Origin: Hydrocarboniphaga sp.
GTDB lineage: Bacteria; Pseudomonadota; Gammaproteobacteria; Nevskiales; Nevskiaceae
NCBI RefSeq assembly: GCF_028291725.1
Contig: NZ_JAQGNT010000007.1
Span: 1-64,000, forward strand
Length of the DNA: 64,000 bases
Reading direction: 5' to 3'
The translations under genes were made by a program, and so were the position numbers. Each line of letters starts with the position of its first letter. Position 1 is the stretch's first letter. This document shows positions 27,978 through 36,708 of the stretch, piece by piece. The notes beneath the pieces are model-generated. The model was not told the origin of the DNA and did not search any database. It worked only from the letters and a program-made list of their open reading frames with translations.

Positions 27978-29411
27978 TTACTCAGCAGTCGAGGTACGCT
28001 TCCCTTCATCAATGAGACGATCGATCACTTTTGCCATCGTCGCGATGCGTACTTCTTGACGGGACAAGCGAGACGCTTCGAATCCATCGCTGTGTATCCC
28101 GCGTTGGGTCAGCACCACGTTCGCGTAGTCCTGATCCAAGATCATTCCATAGCTGCGCGTGCCTTCGTCCGCGTAAGTGCGCGCAGCCGGAGGCACGAGC
28201 TTGCGTTGTGCCTCACTCATCTTCTGAAAAATCATTGTCTGAATGGTCATTCGATCCGGGTCACTCGCATGCGGCCGCATCGACAGGAGCAAGAAGCCGC
28301 CGGCGGTAATATTGAAGACCAAGCCCGGGAATAAGTAGTAGTGCCAGTCGTCAATGTACTGAGCGCGCGACAATCCGCTCACATTGATTTCGCGATCTTG
28401 GATGATCTTCTCCATTTTGGAGATCAGAAATTCACGACCGTTTTTGTGCTGCTCTGCGATTTCGCCCTTGGTTGGATTGTTGCCCTTTGCCGTGTCCCAG
28501 TCGAAAGCGACTCGGGAAAGATCGATTTCACTCCCGCGCAGGATTCCACCGGAGTGGATAAACTCGCGTACGACATCGTGTTCAGTGTATGAAGCAAGCC
28601 TGGGGCTAGGCACACCGAATGGAATGATCGCCCGGCTATGTCCGAATCGCTTGCTAACCACTTCCATGGCCGTATTGACATCGTCCGAGGCCGCCAGAAA
28701 TTGTGGGTGGACGCCGTTGACGTGATAGATCTCGACAAAGGCCTCGACTGTAGTCTTCCAGTTCGCGGACAGCGGATGGATGACGTTCACCACGAGGTTC
28801 ATGTCCTGAAGCCGATAGGGCTCCAGTTGATCGACGACCGGCCCCAGAAATTCTTTTAGACTGATCGCATTGGCGGAATTGGGATTGATAAAAACAAGCC
28901 CTGCCCAGGTCTCGCATTGCACTGAACGCAACGACAGGTCGCCGTCAAGGGAATCAAAGGTGTGCCGGTCCGGTATGACCTGAAGGGCTCCGTCGAGTTT
29001 CCAGGTCCAGCCATGGAAGGGACACCGAATACTCTTGGCACTCCCACAGCCCTCGGCCAGGCGATTGCCGCGATGCTGACACGTATTGTGGTATGCCTTC
29101 AGGCCACCATCGTTTTGCCGGACGACGAGGTAGCCTTGGTCGGCGATGTCATACGTGACGAAGTCGCCGGGCTTGGCGAGTTCTTGTTCGGTACCGGCGA
29201 ACTGCCAAGTGCGCTTCCAAATATGCTGAAGTTCGTCCTTTAGACGCTCCGGAGCGATATAGTTTTTCTTCGGCAGCCGGCGATACTTTTCATCGATAGC
29301 GAGATCTTCGTAGAAGGCCGTGCCTTTTGGAAACCGAAGCTGATACGGGAGGATGTGCGAGTGATACTTCGTATTGCTTTCGGTAACGAGGTCAACTAGC
29401 TCTTCTGACAT
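27978..29411 (-). CDS. Rieske non-heme iron oxygenase, alpha subunit
   Basis: The 477-residue protein has the Rieske centre with Cys111, His113, Cys130 and His133 (CQHRGN and CPFHGWTWKLDG), and the mononuclear iron site with the His pair in VEIYHVNGVHPQF; the carboxylate ligand is probably in the C-terminal DDWHYYLFPG segment. It would hydroxylate or dihydroxylate a ring or demethylate its substrate. No beta subunit or reductase lies beside it, so it is of the alpha-only type, and the ferredoxin at 18189 or host proteins may feed it. AGGAGAG precedes the ATG. It is probably co-transcribed with the upstream LLM flavin monooxygenase gene (35-base gap). Confidence 0.92.
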   Translation of the reverse strand: MSEELVDLVTESNTKYHSHILPYQLRFPKGTAFYEDLAIDEKYRRLPKKNYIAPERLKDELQHIWKRTWQFAGTEQELAKPGDFVTYDIADQGYLVVRQNDGGLKAYHNTCQHRGNRLAEGCGSAKSIRCPFHGWTWKLDGALQVIPDRHTFDSLDGDLSLRSVQCETWAGLVFINPNSANAISLKEFLGPVVDQLEPYRLQDMNLVVNVIHPLSANWKTTVEAFVEIYHVNGVHPQFLAASDDVNTAMEVVSKRFGHSRAIIPFGVPSPRLASYTEHDVVREFIHSGGILRGSEIDLSRVAFDWDTAKGNNPTKGEIAEQHKNGREFLISKMEKIIQDREINVSGLSRAQYIDDWHYYLFPGLVFNITAGGFLLLSMRPHASDPDRMTIQTMIFQKMSEAQRKLVPPAARTYADEGTRSYGMILDQDYANVVLTQRGIHSDGFEASRLSRQEVRIATMAKVIDRLIDEGKRTSTAE

Positions 29412-29446
29412 GGGGCTCTCCTCTGAAATCTCGTATCGGACCTGTT

Positions 29447-30676
29447 CTACAGGTTTTGGGCGAATGCTTTTTCTGCTGGGTCTTTTTTCACTGACTGATC
29501 GATACTCTGGTCCTCGGCCTGGCGCAGATCACGACCTGTCGTGTCGATATCGCTCAGCACGATCTCGCGCGAAAGAACCTTGCGCTTCCAATCCTGATGC
29601 TTGTCATCGAGATCATGGAATTCGGGCATCACCTCGCGGGCAAAGATCTCCATACTTTCGCAGATCTGCTCGTGTGTGGTCTTTCCGGTTTGTGCGATCA
29701 GTAGTACTTGGTCAACGTGGAGATCATGAAGTTTTTTCACGCGCGGCCTCAACGTCGCTGGCGAACCCACCATCATGTGTTCACGCAGAAATGCCTCTTT
29801 GATCCGTGCCTTATCCGTCTCGCGCCATTTCAGGTATTCGGCCCAGAAATCTGTCTTGCCCGCCTCGAACGGACCGAACTTCTGATAGTAGCCTAGCGAG
29901 AACTCAAAGAATGTCGCGCCCTGCGCTCGCTCAAACGCCAGTTCGTCAGTCGGCGCGCAGAGAAAGTAGTAACTCGAAGTCAGGTTGGCCTGCGGCTGAT
30001 AGTTCGTGATGGGCTGCTGGTGGTTCAGGAACGCATTGTAATACGCATGCACCCAGGCTTCGGCTCCTGTCGGATCCACGAATGCAAAACCCATCGCGCC
30101 CATGCCCCAGGCCCCTGCTTGGCGAATGGTCTCGGTTTGAGAGCAGGCGACCCACAACGGCGGATGGGGCTTTTGCAATGGCTTGGGTAAAACATTCCGA
30201 GGCGGCACCTTGAAACGTTCACTCTCGTACGACCAGCTTTCATTCCACAACATCGGCATGAAGCACTTGACTGCATCTTCAAAATGCTCACGCTTTTCCC
30301 TGAATCTCACTTCGAAGGGGTGCAGCTCCGTCGTGTTGGAGCCTTCTCCCAGCCCCAGTTCCAAACGCCCATTCGAGATGATGTCGAGCGTGCCGACCTG
30401 CTCGGCAATCCGCAGCGGATGGTTGGTTGTTACATGCTTAATGCCGTGTCCGATCCGGATGTTCTTCGTCCTGGCGGCGATGGCGGCAAGCATAAGCTCG
30501 GGCGCCGAGCTGTGGCTGTATTCCTCGAGAAAGTGATGCTCCGCGTGCCAAACGCAATCAAAGCCGAGCTTGTCGGCCAGAACGGCCTGCTCAAGGGCCT
30601 CATGGAACACGCGATGCTCCGATCCTTCGTCCCATGGCTTCGGACACTGGATCTCGAAAAATAGTCCGAACTTCAT
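29447..30676 (-). CDS. LLM-class (luciferase-like) flavin monooxygenase
   Basis: The 409-residue product folds as a bacterial-luciferase TIM barrel: MKFGLFFEIQCPKPW, GFDCVWHAEHHFLEEYSHSS, ISNGRLELGLGEGSN and PLWVACSQTETIRQAGAWGM. It uses reduced FMN from a separate reductase to insert oxygen, for example in Baeyer-Villiger or hydroxylation steps. A Lys/Asp/Glu-rich tail of some 40 residues is extra. AAGGAGAG precedes ATG 30676 and an operator palindrome lies 73 bases upstream. It leads the run LLM, Rieske, EthD. The substrate is unknown. Confidence 0.92.
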   Translation of the reverse strand: MKFGLFFEIQCPKPWDEGSEHRVFHEALEQAVLADKLGFDCVWHAEHHFLEEYSHSSAPELMLAAIAARTKNIRIGHGIKHVTTNHPLRIAEQVGTLDIISNGRLELGLGEGSNTTELHPFEVRFREKREHFEDAVKCFMPMLWNESWSYESERFKVPPRNVLPKPLQKPHPPLWVACSQTETIRQAGAWGMGAMGFAFVDPTGAEAWVHAYYNAFLNHQQPITNYQPQANLTSSYYFLCAPTDELAFERAQGATFFEFSLGYYQKFGPFEAGKTDFWAEYLKWRETDKARIKEAFLREHMMVGSPATLRPRVKKLHDLHVDQVLLIAQTGKTTHEQICESMEIFAREVMPEFHDLDDKHQDWKRKVLSREIVLSDIDTTGRDLRQAEDQSIDQSVKKDPAEKAFAQNL

Positions 30677-30748
30677 TGCAGCTCTCCTTGAGTACTGGTG
30701 GATCCGATCGTCTTACATGCCAACCGTTCAGCGTGTCGATATCTGTAT

Positions 30749-30761
30749 CAAACAATGTTTG
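30749..30761. promoter_or_regulatory. Palindromic operator copy 7 (CAAACAATGTTTG)
   Basis: Full match to CAAAC-N3-GTTTG with TAT before and GTTA after, the best extended copy. It lies 73 bases upstream of the LLM monooxygenase start on the minus strand. The rest of the gap 30762-30949 shows no gene. Confidence 0.72.
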
Positions 30762-30949
30762 GTTATGGAGAATAAGGTTCCACCCTGTTGGCAGTCAAGG
30801 ACAGCGGCGGATTCGTCACACCTGGTTCGATCGGGATCCTGTCCGCTACAGGCCTGCCCTGCGAGTTCGGTCCTTGCGATTGGCTCACCAAGGACGACTT
30901 CGACACATACTTCCCATTGTGGAAAGTATGTTTTGCGGGACGTATCAGA

Positions 30950-33088
30950 TCACGTCCAGACAACAAGACCGTCAAGTGCTTCGACGCCATGATGTGTTGC
31001 CAGCAGCGGATTAACTTCCAATGAAATTAAGTCGGGGCCGAGCGCCAGGGCGGCATCACCGATTCGGACGATGGACTGAGCCAGCGCGCGGCGATCGACT
31101 GCCGGTGCGCCACGGAAGCCGCTCAGCAGCATGGTGCCGCGCAACTCACCGAGCATCTCCAGTACGTCTTCCTCCGCAACGGGCAGCAGACGCAAGCTGG
31201 TGTCCTTTAGCGCTTCGACCCATACACCGCCGAGACCCACGGCGACCACCGCCCCCCATACGGGATCGCGCATCGTGCCGACGAACAGCTCCACCCCGCC
31301 TCGCCGCATTGGCGAGACAATGACACCATCAATGATGGCATCGGGTCGTGCCGAAGCGACCTTTTCAAGCATCGCGTCGTATACCGCTGCTGCGGTCTCT
31401 GCTGTTACGTTAAGAGCAACGCCGCCTACGTCACTCTTGTGAGCAATTTGCGCCGACAGGATCTTGAACGCCAGAGAACCGCCAAGTTTTCGCGCAATCT
31501 CCTCTGCCTGCAATGCCGATGTCGCGATCATCGCCGGAATCACGGGCACACCGTGGCTGGAGAGATAGTCCAACACCTCACGCTCGCCTCCCGGCCGTTG
31601 CGCAGGGGTCGACTCAGCGTTCCTTGCAATCGGCGGGGAACTTCGACCGACTCCGGGATGATGAGCCCACCAATCGCATGCGTTTGCGATCGCCAGGAGA
31701 CCACGATCGACGCCAACCCCGAAATAGGGAGCGCGAAGCCCCTGCGTCATGTCGCGCCCGGCCTTAGCCACGGTAGCCGACACATTGCTCAGTATCAGGA
31801 CGGGCTTCCCGGTTCCGGAGAATCCACGGTCTATCGACTGGAACACTTTCGCCACAAAACCAGTGCGATCCTCCACCTCCGGCGCATCAAAAATACAAGC
31901 AACGACCCCAACTGCTGGGTCGCTCGCCAGCACCTTCAGCATGGCCTCGATCGATTCGGGCTTCAACATTGCCGCGCCGGTGAAGTCGAGCGGGTTGTGG
32001 GGCGTGCCATAGGCAGGCATCACCTGCCGCAGAGCCGTCACGGTCTCTTCCGATAGCGCTGGCATCCTGAGAGCCACGTTTGCAGCACGATCAGCAGCGA
32101 TCTCGCACATGCCGCCTGACATGGCAGCCAAGGCGAAGCCGCCATTGATACGCCCAAGCCGAGCCAGAACGGCTGTTGTGGCGATCAGCTCTTCCGGCGA
32201 CGCCACACGCACCATGCCCAGACGTCGGCAGGCCGCATCGAAAACGCGATCGTCACCGACGAGAGAGCCCGTGTGAGCCCGAGCGGCCTTTGCACTAATC
32301 TCGCTCGATCCCACCTTGAGAACGATGATGGGCTTGCCAGCCGATCGTGCCTTCAATGCGGCTTGCTGAAACCGCTGGCCATCGCGAACCGTCTCCAGAA
32401 AGACCCCTATTACCTTGGTATGAGGCTCGTCGGCCAGATAGTCGATCACGTCCGCGACGTTGACGTCTACTTCGTTGCCCGTGGAAACCAGGTAGCTCAG
32501 CGAAACATTTTGATGAAACGCCACATCCGCCAAAATGGTGCCGACGGCTCCACTTTGAGAGACGATCGCTACCGCCCCGACCTCACGCTGAGCGCGCCTC
32601 TGACTCGTGAATAGCGGCACATGGTCAATGAAATTGATGAAGCCCAGGCAGTTGGGCCCCAACAATCGGATTCCAAGCTGCTGCGCACGCTTTGCAAGCG
32701 CGGCCTGAGCCAGCGCGCCGTCGGCACCCAGTTCGGCAAAGCCGGAGGTCAGCACTACAGCGTTTGCAATGCCCGCTTCGGACAAATCGGAGAAGACCTC
32801 GTCTATCGCACTGCCCGGCACCATCACCAGCGCCAGGTCGATAGGCTCTCCGATCGCCACGCAACTGGTCGCCGCGCTTCGCTCGTAGACCGTTCCGCCG
32901 TTGCGATTGACCAGATGGATCTTGCCTGGAAACGCAAAGCGCGTCAGATTCCCAAACACCATATTGCTCCACAACGAACGTTCGGTGGCCCCCACCAGTA
33001 CGATCGACGCAGGTCGAAACAGGCGCTCCAGCGGATGACGATCCCTCGCTTGCAAAACATCAGTGCTCACGAATTCGACGCCAGTCAC
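30950..33088 (-). CDS. ADP-forming acyl-CoA ligase (NDP-forming, fused alpha-beta)
   Basis: The 712-residue protein joins a CoA-binding domain (LFRPASIVLVGATERSLWSN), a succinyl-CoA-ligase-like domain (GPNCLGFINF, VAIVSQSGAVGTILAD, the phosphohistidine-type ARAHTGSLVGDDRVF), and a C-terminal ATP-grasp half (VLDYLSSHGVPVIPAMIATS, AFKILSAQIAHKSDVGGVAL). It forms or breaks acyl-CoA with ATP/ADP. It starts with GTG 33088, which overlaps the stop of the aldehyde dehydrogenase gene by GTGA, so the two are coupled. Together they would turn an aldehyde into its acid and then the CoA thioester. Confidence 0.9.
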   Translation of the reverse strand: MTGVEFVSTDVLQARDRHPLERLFRPASIVLVGATERSLWSNMVFGNLTRFAFPGKIHLVNRNGGTVYERSAATSCVAIGEPIDLALVMVPGSAIDEVFSDLSEAGIANAVVLTSGFAELGADGALAQAALAKRAQQLGIRLLGPNCLGFINFIDHVPLFTSQRRAQREVGAVAIVSQSGAVGTILADVAFHQNVSLSYLVSTGNEVDVNVADVIDYLADEPHTKVIGVFLETVRDGQRFQQAALKARSAGKPIIVLKVGSSEISAKAARAHTGSLVGDDRVFDAACRRLGMVRVASPEELIATTAVLARLGRINGGFALAAMSGGMCEIAADRAANVALRMPALSEETVTALRQVMPAYGTPHNPLDFTGAAMLKPESIEAMLKVLASDPAVGVVACIFDAPEVEDRTGFVAKVFQSIDRGFSGTGKPVLILSNVSATVAKAGRDMTQGLRAPYFGVGVDRGLLAIANACDWWAHHPGVGRSSPPIARNAESTPAQRPGGEREVLDYLSSHGVPVIPAMIATSALQAEEIARKLGGSLAFKILSAQIAHKSDVGGVALNVTAETAAAVYDAMLEKVASARPDAIIDGVIVSPMRRGGVELFVGTMRDPVWGAVVAVGLGGVWVEALKDTSLRLLPVAEEDVLEMLGELRGTMLLSGFRGAPAVDRRALAQSIVRIGDAALALGPDLISLEVNPLLATHHGVEALDGLVVWT

Positions 33089-34512
33089 AAAATCGACGAG
33101 GTCTTGCGAATATAGATCGTCTGAGCGTTCGTATATTCCAGCAGACCTTCAACGCCGTTTTCGGCACCGATTCCGGACTGCTTGTGGCCGCCAAATGGGA
33201 CGAACGGAGACTGGTAGTGAATTTCGTTGATCCAGACCGTGCCGCAGTGCAGCCGCTGCCCGATTGCATACGCCTGTTCGACGTTGGCAGACCAGATCGA
33301 CGCTCCGAGGCCGTACTCACTGGCATTGGCGCGTTCGACGACCTCGTCGACGGTTTTAAACTTTAGCAGCGGTAGCACCGGGCCGAAGGCTTCCTCGACA
33401 ACCACGCGCGAATCATCTGGAGGATTATCGACCAGGGTCACCGGCACGAAGTAGCCCTTGCCCACCGGGCAATCGCTGGCGATCAGCGTGAGCCCGGACG
33501 ATCGAGCCTCTTCAATGAGCTTCTTGACCCGTTCGAACTGCAATCGATTCTGGATGGGACCAAGCTGGACGCCTTCCTCTGCGCCGTTGCCGATCTTGAC
33601 AGACTGGGCAATCTCCGTGAGCGCCCTCTTCATCGGCTCATAGATGTCTTCGTGAATGAACATCCGCTTGGTCGCCAGGCAAAATTGCGAGTTGTTGCGG
33701 AATGCCGCCCAGAACAGTTCAGGTGCCGCCTTTCCTACGTCCACATCCGGCATGACAATCGCCGGATCGTTGCCGCCCAGTTCAAGCGTCACACGCTTCA
33801 GCGTCGCAGCGGCACTCTGCATCACCTTGCGCCCGGTTTGCGTCGAGCCCGTGAATGATATCTTGTCGATGCCGCCATGCGCGGTCATCGCCGGGCCCAG
33901 TGAATCGCCACCGGAGATCACATTGAGCACGCCGGGCGGAAGCACGTCACGCAGAAGCTCGCCAAGCTTGAGGGCCGTCAGCGGGGTGGTCGGTGCTGGC
34001 TTGAGCACTACCGTGTTGCCCGCCAATAGTGCCGGCGCAATCTTCATTACGGCCAGCAATATCGGAAAGTTCCAGGGGACAATCGCGCCGACAACACCGA
34101 GCGGAACATGATGAACCTCGGCCCTGCGGTCAGCGCTGTCTTCGCGCACCTCGATAGGGATGTCCAGCTGTGCGACCAGGCCAAACCACATCGACGAGTA
34201 CATGACCTCCATGAACGAGTCCGCGTGCGGCTTGCCCTGCTCCAGAGTCAGTAGATTTTTGAATCCCTCAGCATTGGCCTGCAGGCACTCTGCAATCTTG
34301 CCCAGCAAACGCTTGCGCTCAACTAGCGAAGTGCTTGACCACGCTGGAAAAGCGCGTCGAGCCGAGGTTACCGCTGCATCCAGGTGCGCTGCGGAAGCGT
34401 CGGGAGCCTGCGCCACAAGCTGCTCCGTAGCAGGATTCAAAATCGACAGAGAAGATGACACTTCGACCTTGCGCCCATCAATCGTCATCGTGAAATCAGT
34501 ATCAAATTGCAT
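33085..34512 (-). CDS. Aldehyde dehydrogenase
   Basis: The 475-residue NAD(P)-dependent enzyme has the family residues: the oxyanion Asn in VPWNFP, the cofactor loop KPAPTTPLTA, FTGSTQTGR, catalytic Glu244 in LELGGNDP and nucleophile Cys278 in NNSQFCLATKR, plus FVPFGGHKQSGIGAENG at the C-terminus. TGGAGCG precedes ATG 34512. It oxidises an aldehyde, for example one made by P450 or alcohol dehydrogenase action, and its stop overlaps the start of the ADP-forming CoA ligase, so the product acid is probably activated at once. It is downstream of the second P450 gene (139-base gap). Confidence 0.93.
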   Translation of the reverse strand: MQFDTDFTMTIDGRKVEVSSSLSILNPATEQLVAQAPDASAAHLDAAVTSARRAFPAWSSTSLVERKRLLGKIAECLQANAEGFKNLLTLEQGKPHADSFMEVMYSSMWFGLVAQLDIPIEVREDSADRRAEVHHVPLGVVGAIVPWNFPILLAVMKIAPALLAGNTVVLKPAPTTPLTALKLGELLRDVLPPGVLNVISGGDSLGPAMTAHGGIDKISFTGSTQTGRKVMQSAAATLKRVTLELGGNDPAIVMPDVDVGKAAPELFWAAFRNNSQFCLATKRMFIHEDIYEPMKRALTEIAQSVKIGNGAEEGVQLGPIQNRLQFERVKKLIEEARSSGLTLIASDCPVGKGYFVPVTLVDNPPDDSRVVVEEAFGPVLPLLKFKTVDEVVERANASEYGLGASIWSANVEQAYAIGQRLHCGTVWINEIHYQSPFVPFGGHKQSGIGAENGVEGLLEYTNAQTIYIRKTSSIL

Positions 34513-34651
34513 GATCGCTCCATATTCCCGAGTACCGGGTTACTTGCAGAATCACTATTGGATCTAATTGACTCGCAGCACTTCGAGCTGCTTCCACTGG
34601 CTCATTTTTGCGTCGATTCTGGTCGCTCTCGATCCACAGAGTCGTTCGGTC

Positions 34652-35893
34652 TCAGGGGGCATCCCAGACGACAGGCAGCGACAAAGCGGATCGCAGGGTC
34701 CAGCCCAGAATAGGCGGCGGCGTACCGTTTGTTGCAGGATCCCATCGAACACCGGGCAGATGCTCAAGCACCTGCTCCATATAGATCTGCAATTCTTTAC
34801 GGGCTAAGTGAAGTCCGATACAGGCGTGAGCGCCGTAACCAAAACCGAGATGCGCCTTGGACTCGCGCGAGATATCGAATTCGTGCGGCCTGTCCCAGCG
34901 GCTTGGATCACGATTGGCCGCAGCCATCATGACGTAGACCATGGACCCCGCCGGAACTGAAATGCCTCCGACGCTAGTGTCGTGCTTGGCCCGGCGCGGA
35001 AACATTGACGCTGGGCCTTCGAACCGAAGCGTTTCCTCGATGCTGGGACCGATCAATGCAGGATTCGTCCTGAGACGTTCGAGCTGCTCGGGGTGGCTGA
35101 GTAACAAATGCGTCAGGTTAGACGCCCCGCGAAACGTTGTTTCCATTCCGGCCGGGAACAGATGGAAGATGAAGGCTTTGAGGTTCTCATCGCTAAGTCG
35201 TACCCCATCGACTTCGGCGACCATCAGGACCGAAATAAAGTCGTCGCGTGCAATCTTGCGACGCTCGGCAATGTACTTATCGACATAGACGTTCATCTCG
35301 GCCGACGCTTTCATTGCCGCGTCGAAGTCGTAAGTCGCACGCGTCATTTTGGTGATGCGATCGCTAACGTACTGCACATCTTCCGTGGGAAACCCCAGAA
35401 TTCTGCAGATGATTTCGTAAGGAAACAAAAGTGTGACCTCATGTGCCAAGTCTGCACGGCCCTGATGTTTGACGGCGACAATCGTGCGCTCAATCACGGG
35501 ACGAATGATCTCGGCATCCCATGCCGCGACGATGCGAGGATTGAACCCCATCTGAAGCAGCGCCCGATAGCGCGAATGCTCTGGGGGGTCCATGCCGAAC
35601 AAGCCGCGTCCCACGGCTCTTTCCAGCGTCTCCCGATACAAGTCGGATGAGAAGTTCTCGGTATCGATCAACACCTGCCGTGCTGCGTCAAAGGACAGCG
35701 CCGCAAACGATGGCACGTCGTCGTGATGCCCGAAGAAATTGGGCAGGACCAAAGCCTCAAAGCGAGTTCCCTGGCCTTTGAGCATGGCTCGTCCGTTGGC
35801 GACTCGACAGATCTCCAGAACAGGATGAACGGCCGCCTCCAGATCGGTGACATCGTCAATCGGCTTCATGATCTGGCTAGCAGTAATGGTCAT
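34652..35893 (-). CDS. Cytochrome P450 (second)
   Basis: The 413-residue P450 shows the I-helix segment LFPAGMETTFRG, the ExxR motif in EETLRFEG, and the heme loop FGYGAHACIG with ligand Cys358. Regions around RYRALLQMGFNPRIVAAWD align in plan with the first P450 (2610), so the two are likely paralogues with related substrates. It heads a run with the aldehyde dehydrogenase and ADP-forming ligase and has an operator 47 bases upstream. A P450 that hydroxylates a terminal methyl group to alcohol and aldehyde would fit the enzymes that follow; this is inference. Confidence 0.93.
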   Translation of the reverse strand: MTITASQIMKPIDDVTDLEAAVHPVLEICRVANGRAMLKGQGTRFEALVLPNFFGHHDDVPSFAALSFDAARQVLIDTENFSSDLYRETLERAVGRGLFGMDPPEHSRYRALLQMGFNPRIVAAWDAEIIRPVIERTIVAVKHQGRADLAHEVTLLFPYEIICRILGFPTEDVQYVSDRITKMTRATYDFDAAMKASAEMNVYVDKYIAERRKIARDDFISVLMVAEVDGVRLSDENLKAFIFHLFPAGMETTFRGASNLTHLLLSHPEQLERLRTNPALIGPSIEETLRFEGPASMFPRRAKHDTSVGGISVPAGSMVYVMMAAANRDPSRWDRPHEFDISRESKAHLGFGYGAHACIGLHLARKELQIYMEQVLEHLPGVRWDPATNGTPPPILGWTLRSALSLPVVWDAP

Positions 35894-35939
35894 GGCTTTC
35901 GGTCCTGGTTCGCAAATAGTCTCGTTGGCGCTACATTAT

Positions 35940-35952
35940 CAAACAACGCTTG
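35940..35952. promoter_or_regulatory. Palindromic operator copy 8 (CAAACAACGCTTG)
   Basis: One mismatch from CAAAC-N3-GTTTG, with TAT before and GTTA after. It lies 47 bases before the second P450 start. The remainder of the gap to 36240 holds a 60-codon plus-strand frame without recognisable content and nothing else I can support. Confidence 0.65.
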
Positions 35953-36240
35953 GTTACTCTAGAGGACTGCTGTCTGCCAACCCGTCTTGAGTGGTGAACG
36001 GGCGCTGCAGACAATGTCGGAACATGTTGCGCTTAAGGCAACGGCAACGGCCCTGAGCCAGATTGCCGATCCGGTACAGCGTCTGTGGACTCACAGGCGT
36101 TATGTACTCTTGGACAAGTTCGGCAACCCCTTTCCTTGTCGGCGACCACGCCGCATTCAGTATCCATGAGCGGTGCCACTCAAGCTTGATCGATCAAGGG
36201 ACAGGACGGCTCTCAGGAGAGTCCGATCTGCAATGAATAA

Positions 36241-36684
36241 CTAGAAAAGGCGGGGCGCCGGATAGTGCTTGAGCGGTGCTGAAAGATCCGGCGGACCCAG
36301 GTAGAGCGGATGAAACGTCCTGCTAGAAAATCGCCACACCTTGTCGTCCTTCACGCACTCATCGTGGTAAACGCCGAGCAGATAATAGCCGCCGCCATTC
36401 CGGTTACCCTGCTCTGCGATATAGCTGCGTGCCTTCGCTACGGAGTTGTCGAGCGCAAGCACACGCGTGCCGTGTACAACCTGTAGAACCCAGTCGAAGG
36501 CGTTGCGTTGCTGGGAAAAGGCATCTCGGACCTCTTGACGGCCGATCGCCTTGAAGTATCCAGTCACATCCCAGATTCCGTGCTCTGCGAAGGTATCGGC
36601 AAAGCCCTCGAGATCGTATAGATTGATCATGTCCGCATAGCGAAGGATCAGATCCTTGACATCCTCTACTTCATTTCGATCCAT
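36241..36684 (-). CDS. SnoaL-like/NTF2-fold protein
   Basis: The product of about 147 residues has the cone-shaped NTF2 fold pattern: VEDVKDLILRYADMINLYDL, FADTFAEHGIWDVTGYFKAI, a middle HGTRVLALDNSVAKARSYI strand pair and the final WRFSSRTFHPLYLGP. Members act as small isomerases, dehydratases, cyclases or Rieske-linked small subunits. ATG 36684 follows AGGAG. It is 24 bases after the molybdopterin oxidoreductase gene and probably in its operon. It could serve as a small subunit or isomerase; unknown. Confidence 0.85.
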   Translation of the reverse strand: MDRNEVEDVKDLILRYADMINLYDLEGFADTFAEHGIWDVTGYFKAIGRQEVRDAFSQQRNAFDWVLQVVHGTRVLALDNSVAKARSYIAEQGNRNGGGYYLLGVYHDECVKDDKVWRFSSRTFHPLYLGPPDLSAPLKHYPAPRLF

Positions 36685-36708
36685 TTTTAATCTCCTGACT
36701 GACAAAGC

